A stretch of 64,000 nt of DNA, from positions 1-64,000 of the forward strand of contig NZ_CAIJDP010000087.1 in assembly GCF_903819435.1 (NCBI RefSeq). The letters run 5' to 3'. Under the pieces are notes generated by a model, which saw only the letters and a list, made by a program, of their open reading frames with translations, was not told where the DNA came from and searched no databases. Positions within the stretch are counted from its first letter, which is position 1, and every line of letters starts with the position of its first letter. Below, piece after piece: positions 1-7,192 of this stretch. The DNA is from Flavobacterium salmonis (lineage in GTDB: Bacteria; Bacteroidota; Bacteroidia; Flavobacteriales; Flavobacteriaceae). Position numbers and translations under genes: made by a program.

Positions 1-1
1 A

Positions 2-660
2 GTATATGGAACAACAGATCCTGTTTTTACTTATACGGTTTCTCCAAGCTTAGTAAGTGGTGATTCTTTCACAGGAGCTTTAAGCAGAACTGCTGGAGAG
101 AATATTGGAAACTATGCCATTACACAAGGAAACTTAAGTGCCGGTTCTAATTATAACATTACTTATGTAAGCAAAGATTTTACTATTACGGCAAAACCTA
201 TTACAGTAACGGCAGATGCTTCACAAACAAAAGTTTATGGAACAGTAAATCCTGTTTACACTTATACGGTTTCTCCAAGTTTAATAAGTGGTGATTCTTT
301 CGCTGGAACTTTAACAAGGACTGCTGGAGAAAATGTGGGTGTTTACGCTATCACACAAGGAAGTTTGAGTGCCGGTTCTAATTATAACATTACTTACGTA
401 AGCAAAGATTTTACGATTACGGCAAAACCAATTACAGTAACAGCAACTCCATCACAAACCAAAGTATACGGAACAACAGATCCTGTTTTTACTTATACGG
501 TTTCTCCAAGTTTAGTAAGTGGTGATTCTTTCACAGGAGCTTTAAGCAGAACTGCTGGAGAGAATGTGGGTGTTTACGCTATCACACAAGGTAACTTAAG
601 TGCCGGTGGAAATTATACCATTATGCATAATGGCTCTAATTTTACTATTACGAAAGCAGA
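2..660 (+). repeat. 231-bp tandem coding repeats
   Basis: Units start at 2, 233 and 464, each opening with GTnTAnGGAACA. The spacing is exactly 231 bp (77 codons), and the third unit is cut off near 660. The copies are very similar at DNA level, which points to recent duplication or gene conversion within the MBG-domain gene. Confidence 0.9.
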
Positions 661-1390
661 TCAGGTAATTACCTGGAATCAGACTTTGGGATTAGGGTGT
701 AATGGAGAAACTAGTATTGTTTTGACTGCTGTTGCTAATAGTGGTTTAGCTGTAAATTATGCTTCTTCCAATACTAACATTGCTACTGTTTCAAATAATT
801 CATTAATTTTTCAAAATTATGGATCTGCAACTATAACAGCTTCGCAACCAGGTAACATGAATTACAACGCAGCTCCGGCTGTAGTTTTACCGGTAGTATC
901 TAGTCAGCCTAACCTGATTAGAAAACAATTTGAAGATGTTATCTTCTTTGACAATAGTTCTAAGAGTTTTAAATCGTATAGCTGGTATAAAAATGGGGTT
1001 TTAGTTTCGGGACAAACTTCACAATATTTCAAAGAAAGTGGTCCTTTGAATGGAACTTATTATGCCGTAGCAACAAAACTAGACGGAACATTAATTACAA
1101 CCTGTACGTTGACTTTCTCTCCAACAATAGAAGAAGAGTACATAAGAATTGTTCCAAACCCTGTTAGAAGCAATGCAAGTTTCCAATTGATAACGAATGT
1201 TAGTACAAGCAGATTACAAAATGCACGTGTTGAACTTTATAATTTAACAGGTAACTTACTGACTACTATTACAAACCCAAGTCAAAATACTATTGACATG
1301 AGTGCTCCGAGCGCTGAAGGAATTTATATTATAAAAATGACCTTAGCAAATGGTAAATATTTTACAAAAAACCTTCTCGTTAAAAATTAA
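2..1390 (+). CDS. MBG-domain repeat surface protein with T9SS sorting domain (5' end missing)
   Basis: The reading frame is open from base 2, so the gene starts outside the window. The first 660 bases encode nearly identical 77-residue units (231-bp period) with the sequence pattern KVYGTTDPVFTYTVSP and AKPITVTA, typical of MBG_2-type beta-sandwich repeats in large secreted Bacteroidota proteins. A single Ig-like stretch follows. The last 80 or so residues (VPNPVRSNASF, then GNLLTT, EGIYIIKM and a basic end) fit a type A T9SS C-terminal sorting domain. The protein is therefore probably exported through the type IX system and attached to the cell surface, perhaps as an adhesin. Its exact role cannot be read from this part. 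A strong hairpin follows the stop. Confidence 0.85.
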   Translation, partial: VYGTTDPVFTYTVSPSLVSGDSFTGALSRTAGENIGNYAITQGNLSAGSNYNITYVSKDFTITAKPITVTADASQTKVYGTVNPVYTYTVSPSLISGDSFAGTLTRTAGENVGVYAITQGSLSAGSNYNITYVSKDFTITAKPITVTATPSQTKVYGTTDPVFTYTVSPSLVSGDSFTGALSRTAGENVGVYAITQGNLSAGGNYTIMHNGSNFTITKADQVITWNQTLGLGCNGETSIVLTAVANSGLAVNYASSNTNIATVSNNSLIFQNYGSATITASQPGNMNYNAAPAVVLPVVSSQPNLIRKQFEDVIFFDNSSKSFKSYSWYKNGVLVSGQTSQYFKESGPLNGTYYAVATKLDGTLITTCTLTFSPTIEEEYIRIVPNPVRSNASFQLITNVSTSRLQNARVELYNLTGNLLTTITNPSQNTIDMSAPSAEGIYIIKMTLANGKYFTKNLLVKN

Positions 1391-1401
1391 AAATAATTTA
1401 C

Positions 1402-1446
1402 AGAATAATCCATCCTCATATTTAATGAATGAGGATGGATTATTCT
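1402..1446 (+). terminator. Strong hairpin after the MBG-repeat gene
   Basis: A perfect 18-bp stem (1402-1419 with 1429-1446) encloses a 9-nt loop. The right arm ends in ATTATTCT rather than a long T run, so it may stop transcription or protect the mRNA end. Confidence 0.75.
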
Positions 1447-1556
1447 AATTTAAAAACAAGTATGAAATCGTCATTAACAACAAATTTGTGTAAACAAAAA
1501 GCAATGAGTAAAAAGGCGACAACATATAGGGACACTAAAAAATAAATTTTACATCT

Positions 1557-2390
1557 ATGAAACTCAATATTAAAAGCATAATTGGAACTATAGCTTTCTT
1601 AATTTCCCAAGGAATAGCTGCACAGTTTTATGTAGGTATACAGTCGGGAATAGGGAATATTCAGAGTGATATTACTGGTATACAAACAGGTAATCGCCTT
1701 GGCGGAGCTGTAAAAGCAGGTTATATCTACTCTTTAAATAATCATTTTGGTATTGGTTCAGGGCTAGAGTTCTCACAATACAAACAAGAAGTTTCTTTGT
1801 CTCAGCCTTCTGCAACACTTTCTAGTTTTGAAGTTGATGCTTCCACTTCGGCATTTGTTTATAACGTTACAACCAACAATTATAGAGAAAAACAAACTTT
1901 ACATGCTCTGCAAATCCCTCTTTTTGTGCAGTATAAAACAAATATTAACAAGGGTATTGATTTTAATTTTAGAGCCGGAGCTAAATATTTTTTACCTGTA
2001 AACTATAAAATTAAAGCAACAGCCGATTACGTAAATGGTAGCGCTTATTATCCAGATGTAAACCTGACTATTGATGATTTACCAGAATATGGTTTTGGTA
2101 GTCAGGATAATTATTCCTCATCAGGAGAGTATAAAACCAAAGGAATTATAATGAGTTCTTTTGAGTTAGGATTTACATTTGATGTAGGCAGAAAGAATTC
2201 GTTATATGCGGCAATGTTTCTGGAAAATGGATATGGTTCAATTTTAGACCAAAACAAGAATGAATCCTATATTGGTTATAACCCAACATCTGCATCTGAT
2301 AGGAAAATTAATGGCTTGTACAGTACGGATAAAGATGCTGAAATTAAACCTGTAGCTTTTGGTGTAACACTAGGATGGAATTTTAAATAA
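1557..2390 (+). CDS. Outer-membrane beta-barrel protein (PorT-like family)
   Basis: This 277-residue protein starts with a signal peptide (MKLNIKSIIGTIAFLI then GIAAQ). It continues with alternating aromatic and glycine-rich strands (FYVGIQSGIGNIQ, GSGLEFSQYK, FNFRAGAKYFLPVNY) and ends in the aromatic strand FGVTLGWNFK. This is the pattern of small outer-membrane barrels annotated as 'outer membrane beta-barrel protein' in Flavobacteria. It follows the T9SS cargo gene in the same orientation, about 165 bases away and beyond a hairpin, so it probably has its own promoter. The function is not known. The barrel call rests on strand pattern and signal peptide only. Confidence 0.7.
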   Translation: MKLNIKSIIGTIAFLISQGIAAQFYVGIQSGIGNIQSDITGIQTGNRLGGAVKAGYIYSLNNHFGIGSGLEFSQYKQEVSLSQPSATLSSFEVDASTSAFVYNVTTNNYREKQTLHALQIPLFVQYKTNINKGIDFNFRAGAKYFLPVNYKIKATADYVNGSAYYPDVNLTIDDLPEYGFGSQDNYSSSGEYKTKGIIMSSFELGFTFDVGRKNSLYAAMFLENGYGSILDQNKNESYIGYNPTSASDRKINGLYSTDKDAEIKPVAFGVTLGWNFK

Positions 2391-2404
2391 TCTGTATAGT
2401 TATT

Positions 2405-2596
2405 TTAGGACGACACACATGGATAAAGCATGGATAGTGCATGAATAATACATGAAAAAAAATTGTGCTTCTCTAATTGTATTTTAAGATTTGCCGGTAA
2501 TGCTTTTTCAGCAGCAATAGCAGTATATTTATAATCCGGCTTTTGTAATTGCCCAACGAATTGTTCTACTAAAATTTGTTCGGACTGCTTACTCAT
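2405..2596 (-). pseudogene. Truncated N-terminus of a type I restriction R subunit (hsdR remnant)
   Basis: The first 45 residues (MSKQSEQILVEQFVGQLQ, later LPANLKIQLEKHN) match the conserved start of HsdR subunits, which normally reads SEQ-LE-QL-QL-GY then LK-QLE-HN. After the HN the similarity stops, the frame becomes unrelated and ends at residue 63. HsdR proteins are normally about 1000 residues with nuclease and helicase domains, all absent here. The ATG overlaps the stop of the upstream transposase gene, as in intact flavobacterial type I operons carrying an embedded transposase. I read this as the scar of a deleted restriction-modification locus. It is unlikely to be functional. Confidence 0.7.
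2418..2461. repeat. Four imperfect 11-bp tandem repeats
   Basis: CATGgAtA-type units begin at 2418, 2429, 2440 and 2451, exactly 11 bp apart. They lie where the hsdR-like similarity has ended, next to the probable deletion junction. Confidence 0.6.
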
Positions 2597-3147
2597 TTCT
2601 TACGGTTTAATTTGTCATTTTCCCACACGATCGGATTTTGTATAATGTAATTCGCTATTCTTTGATATTCAAAATCATTTCTGACAATATGGTCGTGGTA
2701 ATTGGGTTGAAAAAAATGATTTTGTTTATTGTATTTTGGTATTGGTAAATGATGTTCATCAATATAATCATCAATTTTGTTATTTACCGCCGATTTAAAT
2801 CCCGCAATAAACGACGAAATGGATTTGGATAATCGGACAGGACGATTCGGTTTTATCGATTCAGATTCATTACCGGAATCACATATTTCCACAACCATAT
2901 GCAAATGATTGGGCATGATAATATAGTCGTGCAAAAACAATTCATTACGAATTTCAAATGATTTCAAAAATTCATTTTCTACAATTTTGCCCATTTCGGA
3001 TAATTTTATTTCCCCGGCGATAATATCACCCAAAACACATTCCCTGTTTTGGGTAACAATGGTAAGAAAATATAAGGCCTTTGAAGAATAATCCCAATGA
3101 CGTAATCGGTGTGATCCTATTCTATATTTATTCCTGAATTTAGCCAT
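2593..3147 (-). CDS. REP-associated tyrosine transposase (Y1 HUH family, RAYT)
   Basis: From the chosen start (MAKFRNKYRIGS) the protein has 184 residues. It carries the HUH metal-binding motif HLH at 81-83 in the context MPNHLHMVV, and a candidate catalytic tyrosine at about 150 in FQPNYHDHIVR. The end (YQRIANYIIQNPIVW) is also typical of the family. These are single-strand DNA endonuclease-transposases related to IS200/IS605 TnpA that act on REP-like hairpins. The frame extends 13 codons further upstream, but the family start is at MAKF. The gene stop overlaps the start of the hsdR remnant, so it was probably part of a type I restriction operon. No obvious REP/BIME pair flanks it. It appears intact. 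Confidence 0.85.
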   Translation of the reverse strand: MAKFRNKYRIGSHRLRHWDYSSKALYFLTIVTQNRECVLGDIIAGEIKLSEMGKIVENEFLKSFEIRNELFLHDYIIMPNHLHMVVEICDSGNESESIKPNRPVRLSKSISSFIAGFKSAVNNKIDDYIDEHHLPIPKYNKQNHFFQPNYHDHIVRNDFEYQRIANYIIQNPIVWENDKLNRKK

Positions 3148-3326
3148 TTCAAAATGATAGTCTGCGAAAATAAATAAATTATACAAATTCTATAATCATT
3201 TATCTTACAAATCCTGATTGAAGTACTATCTAAATGGATTAATTGAAAGTGGAGGATTCAGTAAAAAGAGTAGATAACCTGAGAAAATCTTAATCCATAA
3301 ACAATAAATCCATGACTTTAGGAAAT

Positions 3327-3363
3327 AAAAAAACTCCAAAATCATAAGACTTTAGAGTTTTTT
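3327..3363 (-). terminator. Terminator downstream of tRNA-Tyr
   Basis: AAAAAACTC at 3328-3336 pairs with GAGTTTTTT at 3355-3363, with a few extra pairs toward the loop. Read on the minus strand it lies just beyond the 3' end of tRNA-Tyr and ends in a T run. Confidence 0.65.
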
Positions 3364-3371
3364 GTACTTTG

Positions 3372-3452
3372 TGGGGAGAGCAGGATTCGAACCTGCGAAG
3401 TTCACACAGCAGATTTACAGTCTGCCCTCGTTGGCCGCTTGAGTATCTCCCC
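3372..3452 (-). tRNA. tRNA-Tyr (anticodon GTA)
   Basis: On the minus strand the acceptor GGGGAGA pairs with TCTCCCC followed by discriminator A. The T arm contains GGTTCGAATCC. The anticodon arm GCAGACTGTAAATCTGC carries GTA. The long variable arm expected of tRNA-Tyr is present. No CCA is encoded. It is paired with tRNA-Val upstream, with a terminator-like hairpin between them. Confidence 0.93.
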
Positions 3453-3497
3453 AAATTTGAGTGTGAATCTACAATCTTTCAACACTCTGAAAATCGT

Positions 3498-3529
3498 AAA
3501 AAAAAACTCCTCAATTTCTTAAGGAGTTT
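3498..3529 (-). terminator. Terminator between tRNA-Val and tRNA-Tyr
   Basis: AAACTCCT (3504-3511) pairs with AGGAGTTT (3522-3529) around a 10-nt loop. On the minus strand the stem is followed by nine T residues (3498-3506 complement). It would end the tRNA-Val transcript before tRNA-Tyr. Confidence 0.75.
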
Positions 3530-3534
3530 CTTGG

Positions 3535-3609
3535 TGGGCGATGAGGGGTTCGAACCCCCGACCCCCTCGGTGTAAACGAGGTGCTCTGAACCAGCTGAGC
3601 TAATCGCCC
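3535..3609 (-). tRNA. tRNA-Val (anticodon TAC)
   Basis: Minus-strand acceptor GGGCGAT pairs with ATCGCCC plus discriminator A. The D arm is TAGCTCAGCTGGTT. The anticodon arm CTCGTTTACACCGAG carries TAC, and the T arm is GGGGGTTCGAACCCC. The length is 75 nt with no encoded CCA. Confidence 0.95.
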
Positions 3610-3823
3610 TATTTTACTAGGCTGCTATCATTTTGTGATTGCGAGTGCAAATATACACCTAGAATTTGTATTTGCAAGCCTTTTTGATAAAAAATATAAA
3701 ATAAAATTCACGAATACTTTTAGAAAGCTATTTTTCAGCTTCTTAAAAACGAAATAAAACCGTACCTTGTCTTAGCATTTAGTTAAAAAACGAAATCCGG
3801 AAAGCTAATTTTAATTATTCCTT

Positions 3824-3853
3824 TTGTATTCACTTGCTATAGTCATACATTTG
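3824..3853 (+). promoter_or_regulatory. Bacteroidota-type promoter of the ABC exporter gene
   Basis: TTG at 3824-3826 is followed after 19 nt by TACATTTG at 3846-3853, matching the -33 TTG / -7 TAnnTTTG consensus. Transcription would begin near 3860, giving a leader of roughly 16 nt before the ATG at 3876. This argues against the in-frame TTG at 3864 as the start. Confidence 0.7.
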
Positions 3854-3875
3854 CATACCTTAATTGTATACTCAA

Positions 3876-5666
3876 ATGGCAAGATTTCAGGAAAATGATT
3901 TACCGAAAGCTAAATTAAACTCTAACTCCCTTCAAAAAGCAATCCGAATTTTTAAATATGCTAAAAACCACAAATGGAAATTCTTCCTCGGTTTAGTTTT
4001 TTTACTCTTAACCAGTGCCACTGCCCTTGCCTTTCCGAAATTAATGGGAATGCTGGTAAACTGCGTTGCCAATAAAGATCTTGACAAAGCAAACGAAATT
4101 GCCATAGCTCTTATGGGAATCCTGGTTTTACAGGCCATATTCTCGTTTTTCAGAATTTCTCTTTTCGTCAACTTTACTGAAAACTCCTTATCGAACATTC
4201 GTTTTGCGTTGTATGAGAATTTAATCAAACTTCCAATGTCGTTTTATTCACAAAAACGTGTTGGGGAACTGAACAGCCGAATCAGCGCTGATATTTCACA
4301 ATTACAGGACACTTTTACTACAACAATTGCCGAGTTTTTACGTCAGTTTATTTTAATTATCGGCGGATTTATCATCTTAGGAAATATTAGTTCAAAGTTA
4401 ACTTTAATGATGCTGGCCATTGTTCCAATAGTTGCTGTTGCTGCTGTTATATTTGGACGATTTATTCGTAAGTACGGTAAAAAAACGCAGGACAAAGTAG
4501 CCGAAAGCCAGGTCATTGTGGAAGAAACGTTACAGGGAATCAGCAATGTAAAAGCGTTTGCAAACGAATGGTACGAAATTCAGCGTTATAAAAACAAAAT
4601 CAGGGAAATTGTAAAAATCGCTATCAAAGGCGGTCAGTACAGAGGATATTTTGCCTCCTTTATTATTTTATGCCTTTTCGGATGTGTGGTGGCTGTTGTC
4701 TGGTACGGCATTACCTTAACGATAAAAGGAGAAGTTGAAGATGTGGGAGATCTGATTTCGTTTGTACTGTACACTACTTTTATTGGGGCTTCTTTTGGCG
4801 GTATTGCCGAAATGTATGCGCAGATTCAAAAAGCGGTTGGTGCTACAGAACGTGTTTTCGAATTACTGGAAGAAACTCCAGAAGCCATCAATGCAAGCCC
4901 AAAAGCATTTCCTATAGAAAAAATTAAAGGTAATGTCACTTTTAAAAATGTGGCTTTCAGCTATCCTTCAAGAAAAGAAATTCAGGTATTGAAAGAGGTT
5001 AATTTCAATGCTGATTTTGGTCAGAAGATTGCGCTTGTAGGGCCAAGTGGCGCCGGAAAATCGACTATTTCTTCGTTACTATTACGTTTTTACGATATTA
5101 CATCAGGAGAAATTTTAGTGGATGGAAAAAATATTTACGATTACGATCTGGAAAACCTGCGCGGAAATATGAGTATCGTTCCGCAGGATGTGATTTTATT
5201 TGGAGGAACTATCCGGGAAAATATTGCCTACGGAAAACCGGATGCTTCAGATGAAGAAATAATACTGGCCGCAAAACAAGCCAATGCATTGAACTTTATA
5301 GACGGTTTCCCTGAAAAATTCGAAACGCTGGTGGGAGAACGCGGTGTAAAATTATCAGGAGGCCAACGTCAGCGTATTGCAATCGCAAGAGCATTATTAA
5401 AAAACCCGAGTATTTTAATTTTGGATGAAGCAACTTCTTCTTTAGACAGCGAAAGCGAAAAACTGGTTCAGGAAGCTTTAGAAGTTTTGATGGAAGGAAG
5501 AACCAGCATTATCATTGCACACCGTCTTTCGACGATTAGAAACGCCGACAAAATTTTAGTTCTGGATAATGGAAGAATCACCGAAGAAGGAACACATCAG
5601 GAGCTGATTAACCTTGAAAACGGAATTTATAAAAACCTGAGCAATCTGCAGTTTAGCAATTCATAG
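3876..5666 (+). CDS. ABC transporter half-exporter, MsbA/ABCB type (fused permease and ATPase)
   Basis: The 596-residue protein joins an N-terminal six-helix exporter domain (hydrophobic segments from about residue 30 to 310) to a nucleotide-binding domain. The latter has Walker A GPSGAGKST near 389, signature LSGGQRQR near 493, Walker B ILILDEATSS near 513 and the H-loop IIAHRLST. Such half-transporters work as homodimers in the inner membrane and export lipids or hydrophobic compounds. MsbA flips lipid A core, but the substrate here cannot be fixed from sequence. I chose the ATG at 3876 because the only upstream alternative (TTG, 3864) would lie at the transcription start. A strong terminator follows, so the gene appears monocistronic. 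Confidence 0.88.
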   Translation: MARFQENDLPKAKLNSNSLQKAIRIFKYAKNHKWKFFLGLVFLLLTSATALAFPKLMGMLVNCVANKDLDKANEIAIALMGILVLQAIFSFFRISLFVNFTENSLSNIRFALYENLIKLPMSFYSQKRVGELNSRISADISQLQDTFTTTIAEFLRQFILIIGGFIILGNISSKLTLMMLAIVPIVAVAAVIFGRFIRKYGKKTQDKVAESQVIVEETLQGISNVKAFANEWYEIQRYKNKIREIVKIAIKGGQYRGYFASFIILCLFGCVVAVVWYGITLTIKGEVEDVGDLISFVLYTTFIGASFGGIAEMYAQIQKAVGATERVFELLEETPEAINASPKAFPIEKIKGNVTFKNVAFSYPSRKEIQVLKEVNFNADFGQKIALVGPSGAGKSTISSLLLRFYDITSGEILVDGKNIYDYDLENLRGNMSIVPQDVILFGGTIRENIAYGKPDASDEEIILAAKQANALNFIDGFPEKFETLVGERGVKLSGGQRQRIAIARALLKNPSILILDEATSSLDSESEKLVQEALEVLMEGRTSIIIAHRLSTIRNADKILVLDNGRITEEGTHQELINLENGIYKNLSNLQFSNS

Positions 5667-5688
5667 TAAGTTTTGGAAATCAATATTT

Positions 5689-5725
5689 AAATGCAATAAA
5701 ACGTTTGGTCTTATTGCATTTTTTT
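5689..5725 (+). terminator. Rho-independent terminator of the ABC exporter gene
   Basis: AAATGCAATAA (5689-5699) pairs perfectly with TTATTGCATTT (5711-5721) around an 11-nt loop and runs into a T tract. Confidence 0.85.
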
Positions 5726-5770
5726 TTGCACTCATAAATAATTAAAACAAAATATCTTTATCCCTAATAG

Positions 5771-5850
5771 CCCTAGCCCTGATGGAAGCGACATCCTTTT
5801 ATACCGGGGTTCGGTATAAAAGATACAGCGTACAGCAGGATTCGCTTCTC
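5771..5850 (+). ncRNA. Structured intergenic element, possible Flavo-1-like RNA
   Basis: A central hairpin of 11 perfect pairs (5796-5806 with 5812-5822, loop 5807-5811) extends by A-T pairs across a bulged C. An outer helix pairs GAAGCG (5785-5790) with CGCTTC (5843-5848). Between them lie unpaired blocks (ACATCC, and GATACAGCGTACAGCAGGAT) that look like conserved RNA joints. A diverged copy with a different but still paired central hairpin occurs on the minus strand near 25831-25912, which supports a selected structure. The element resembles short intergenic elements I associate with Flavobacterium genomes. Assignment to the Rfam Flavo-1 family is a guess. It sits between a terminator and the RND efflux promoter, so it could be an independent transcript. 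Confidence 0.5.
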
Positions 5851-5949
5851 AAATTTATTTTTAAAAAAAAGTTTTTCAATTAAACCTTTTTTCAACACCA
5901 ATGTCTAAGTTTATTAGCATTAGAAAAATTGAAACAAAATAGCTTTAAA

Positions 5950-5971
5950 AACACTTGTACATACAAGTGTT
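5950..5971. promoter_or_regulatory. Palindromic operator candidate upstream of the RND efflux operon
   Basis: Ten-base arms AACACTTGTA and TACAAGTGTT flank a 2-nt spacer in a perfect inverted repeat. It ends about 18 nt before the -33 element at 5989-5993. Size and placement fit a dimeric repressor or activator site such as those of TetR-family regulators. No regulator gene is adjacent. Confidence 0.5.
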
Positions 5972-5988
5972 AAATAACCATTAAGCCC

Positions 5989-6018
5989 TTTTGTATTCAT
6001 ATCAAAAAACTAAATTTG
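5989..6018 (+). promoter_or_regulatory. Promoter of the RND efflux operon
   Basis: TTTTG at 5989-5993 is followed 17 nt later by TAAATTTG at 6011-6018, matching the flavobacterial -33/-7 pattern. The start codon of the adaptor gene lies 44 nt downstream of the -7 box. Confidence 0.7.
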
Positions 6019-6061
6019 TAATCACCAATTCGAGACATAAAACTCATTTACCTCAATTTTC

Positions 6062-7120
6062 ATGAAACTAAAACACCTAATTTACGCCCTTATAATTATA
6101 CTACTCGGGGGTTTTATCACTTACCGTGTGATATCCAACAAAAAGAAAAATGAAGAATCTAAAAAATTTGGCGATAAGGACAGACCTACAACTGTTACAG
6201 GAATTGTGATCAAAACTTCGGTTTTTGACAATAATTTATCGTTATCAGGATCTATTGAAGCCAATGAACAGGTTGAGATTCACAGTGAAATTTCCGGAAT
6301 TGTTGAAGGGATCTACTTTAGCGAAGGAAGTAATGTAAAGAAAGGTCAGGTACTTTTTAAGGTAAATGATATTGAATTGAGAGCTCAGCTGAGACAGGCT
6401 CAGACAAAAGAAGGTCTGGCAGGCGAAAATCAAAGAAGAGCTAAATTATTGTTACAAAAAGAGGCTATAAGCCAGGAAGAATTTGATGTTGCCAATGCGG
6501 ATTACGCTTCCGCGAAAGCACAGACACAATTGATAAGCGCACAGATTGCCAAAACTTCTGTAAAAGCGCCTTTTTCAGGAAAAATCGGATTGCGTTCTAT
6601 TTCACCGGGAACTTATATTACGCCAACTGTTTTAGTAGCAAAACTGGTCAATACAGGCAAACTAAAAATCACATTCTCTATACCTGAAAAATATGCTGCT
6701 CAGGTAACTTCGGGTTCTGTTATTGATTTTTCTGTTTCAGGATCAGACAAAGTGTATAAAGCTAAAATATACGCCATCGAACCGGAGGTAGAAGTGGCAA
6801 CACGTACTTTAAAAATCCGTGCCATTGCAGAAAATAGTGACGGAAAACTTTTTCCGGGAACCTTTGCCGATGTAAAACTGCCTTTAAACATTATTAAAGA
6901 CGCAATCGTGATTCCATCAGAAGCTATTGTACCGATTCAGGATGGTAAAAAAGTATACATTGCCAATATGGGCAAAGCCAAAGAAATTAAAGTAGAAGCA
7001 GCCACCAGAACCGATGCTTCAGTTTTAATTTTGTCAGGATTAAAAGCAGGCGACACTTTAATTACAAGTGGTGTAATGTCTTTAAAAGACGAAGCTCCGA
7101 TAAAAGTTAAAGTAAAATAA
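6062..7120 (+). CDS. RND efflux periplasmic adaptor subunit (HlyD/AcrA family)
   Basis: This 352-residue protein has one N-terminal membrane segment (LIYALIIILLGGFITYRVI), which may anchor it. It then has a lipoyl-like half (LSGSIEANEQVEIHSEISGIV and VKAPFSGKIGLRSISPGTYI), a coiled-coil hairpin between them (about 110-165), a beta-barrel and a membrane-proximal domain. This is the order of membrane fusion proteins that link an RND pump to an outer-membrane channel. The pump and channel genes follow directly, making a complete tripartite exporter. The substrate is not predictable. It is probably controlled at the promoter and palindrome just upstream. Confidence 0.9.
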   Translation: MKLKHLIYALIIILLGGFITYRVISNKKKNEESKKFGDKDRPTTVTGIVIKTSVFDNNLSLSGSIEANEQVEIHSEISGIVEGIYFSEGSNVKKGQVLFKVNDIELRAQLRQAQTKEGLAGENQRRAKLLLQKEAISQEEFDVANADYASAKAQTQLISAQIAKTSVKAPFSGKIGLRSISPGTYITPTVLVAKLVNTGKLKITFSIPEKYAAQVTSGSVIDFSVSGSDKVYKAKIYAIEPEVEVATRTLKIRAIAENSDGKLFPGTFADVKLPLNIIKDAIVIPSEAIVPIQDGKKVYIANMGKAKEIKVEAATRTDASVLILSGLKAGDTLITSGVMSLKDEAPIKVKVK

Positions 7121-7155
7121 GTCTTAAAGTCTAAAGTCTTAAAGTCTAAAGTTTA
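7121..7155. repeat. Two 15-bp tandem repeats plus partial copy between adaptor and pump genes
   Basis: GTCTTAAAGTCTAAA occurs at 7121-7135 and 7136-7150, followed by GTTTA. The repeat begins at the base after the adaptor stop codon and lies in the operon spacer. Confidence 0.85.
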
Positions 7156-7192
7156 GAAATTTAAATTTAGAGACTTAAAATCATAAAACAAA

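Noticed and set aside
2..660. Possible CRISPR or satellite array
   Set aside because: The units are 231 bp, in frame, and encode MBG domains. There are no short repeats with unique spacers.
3369..3575. 68-codon open frame on the plus strand
   Set aside because: It runs antisense through tRNA-Tyr and tRNA-Val. The translated sequence is only the complement of the tRNA genes.
3864..3875. TTG start for the ABC exporter
   Set aside because: It coincides with the predicted transcription start, and the ATG at 3876 fits better.
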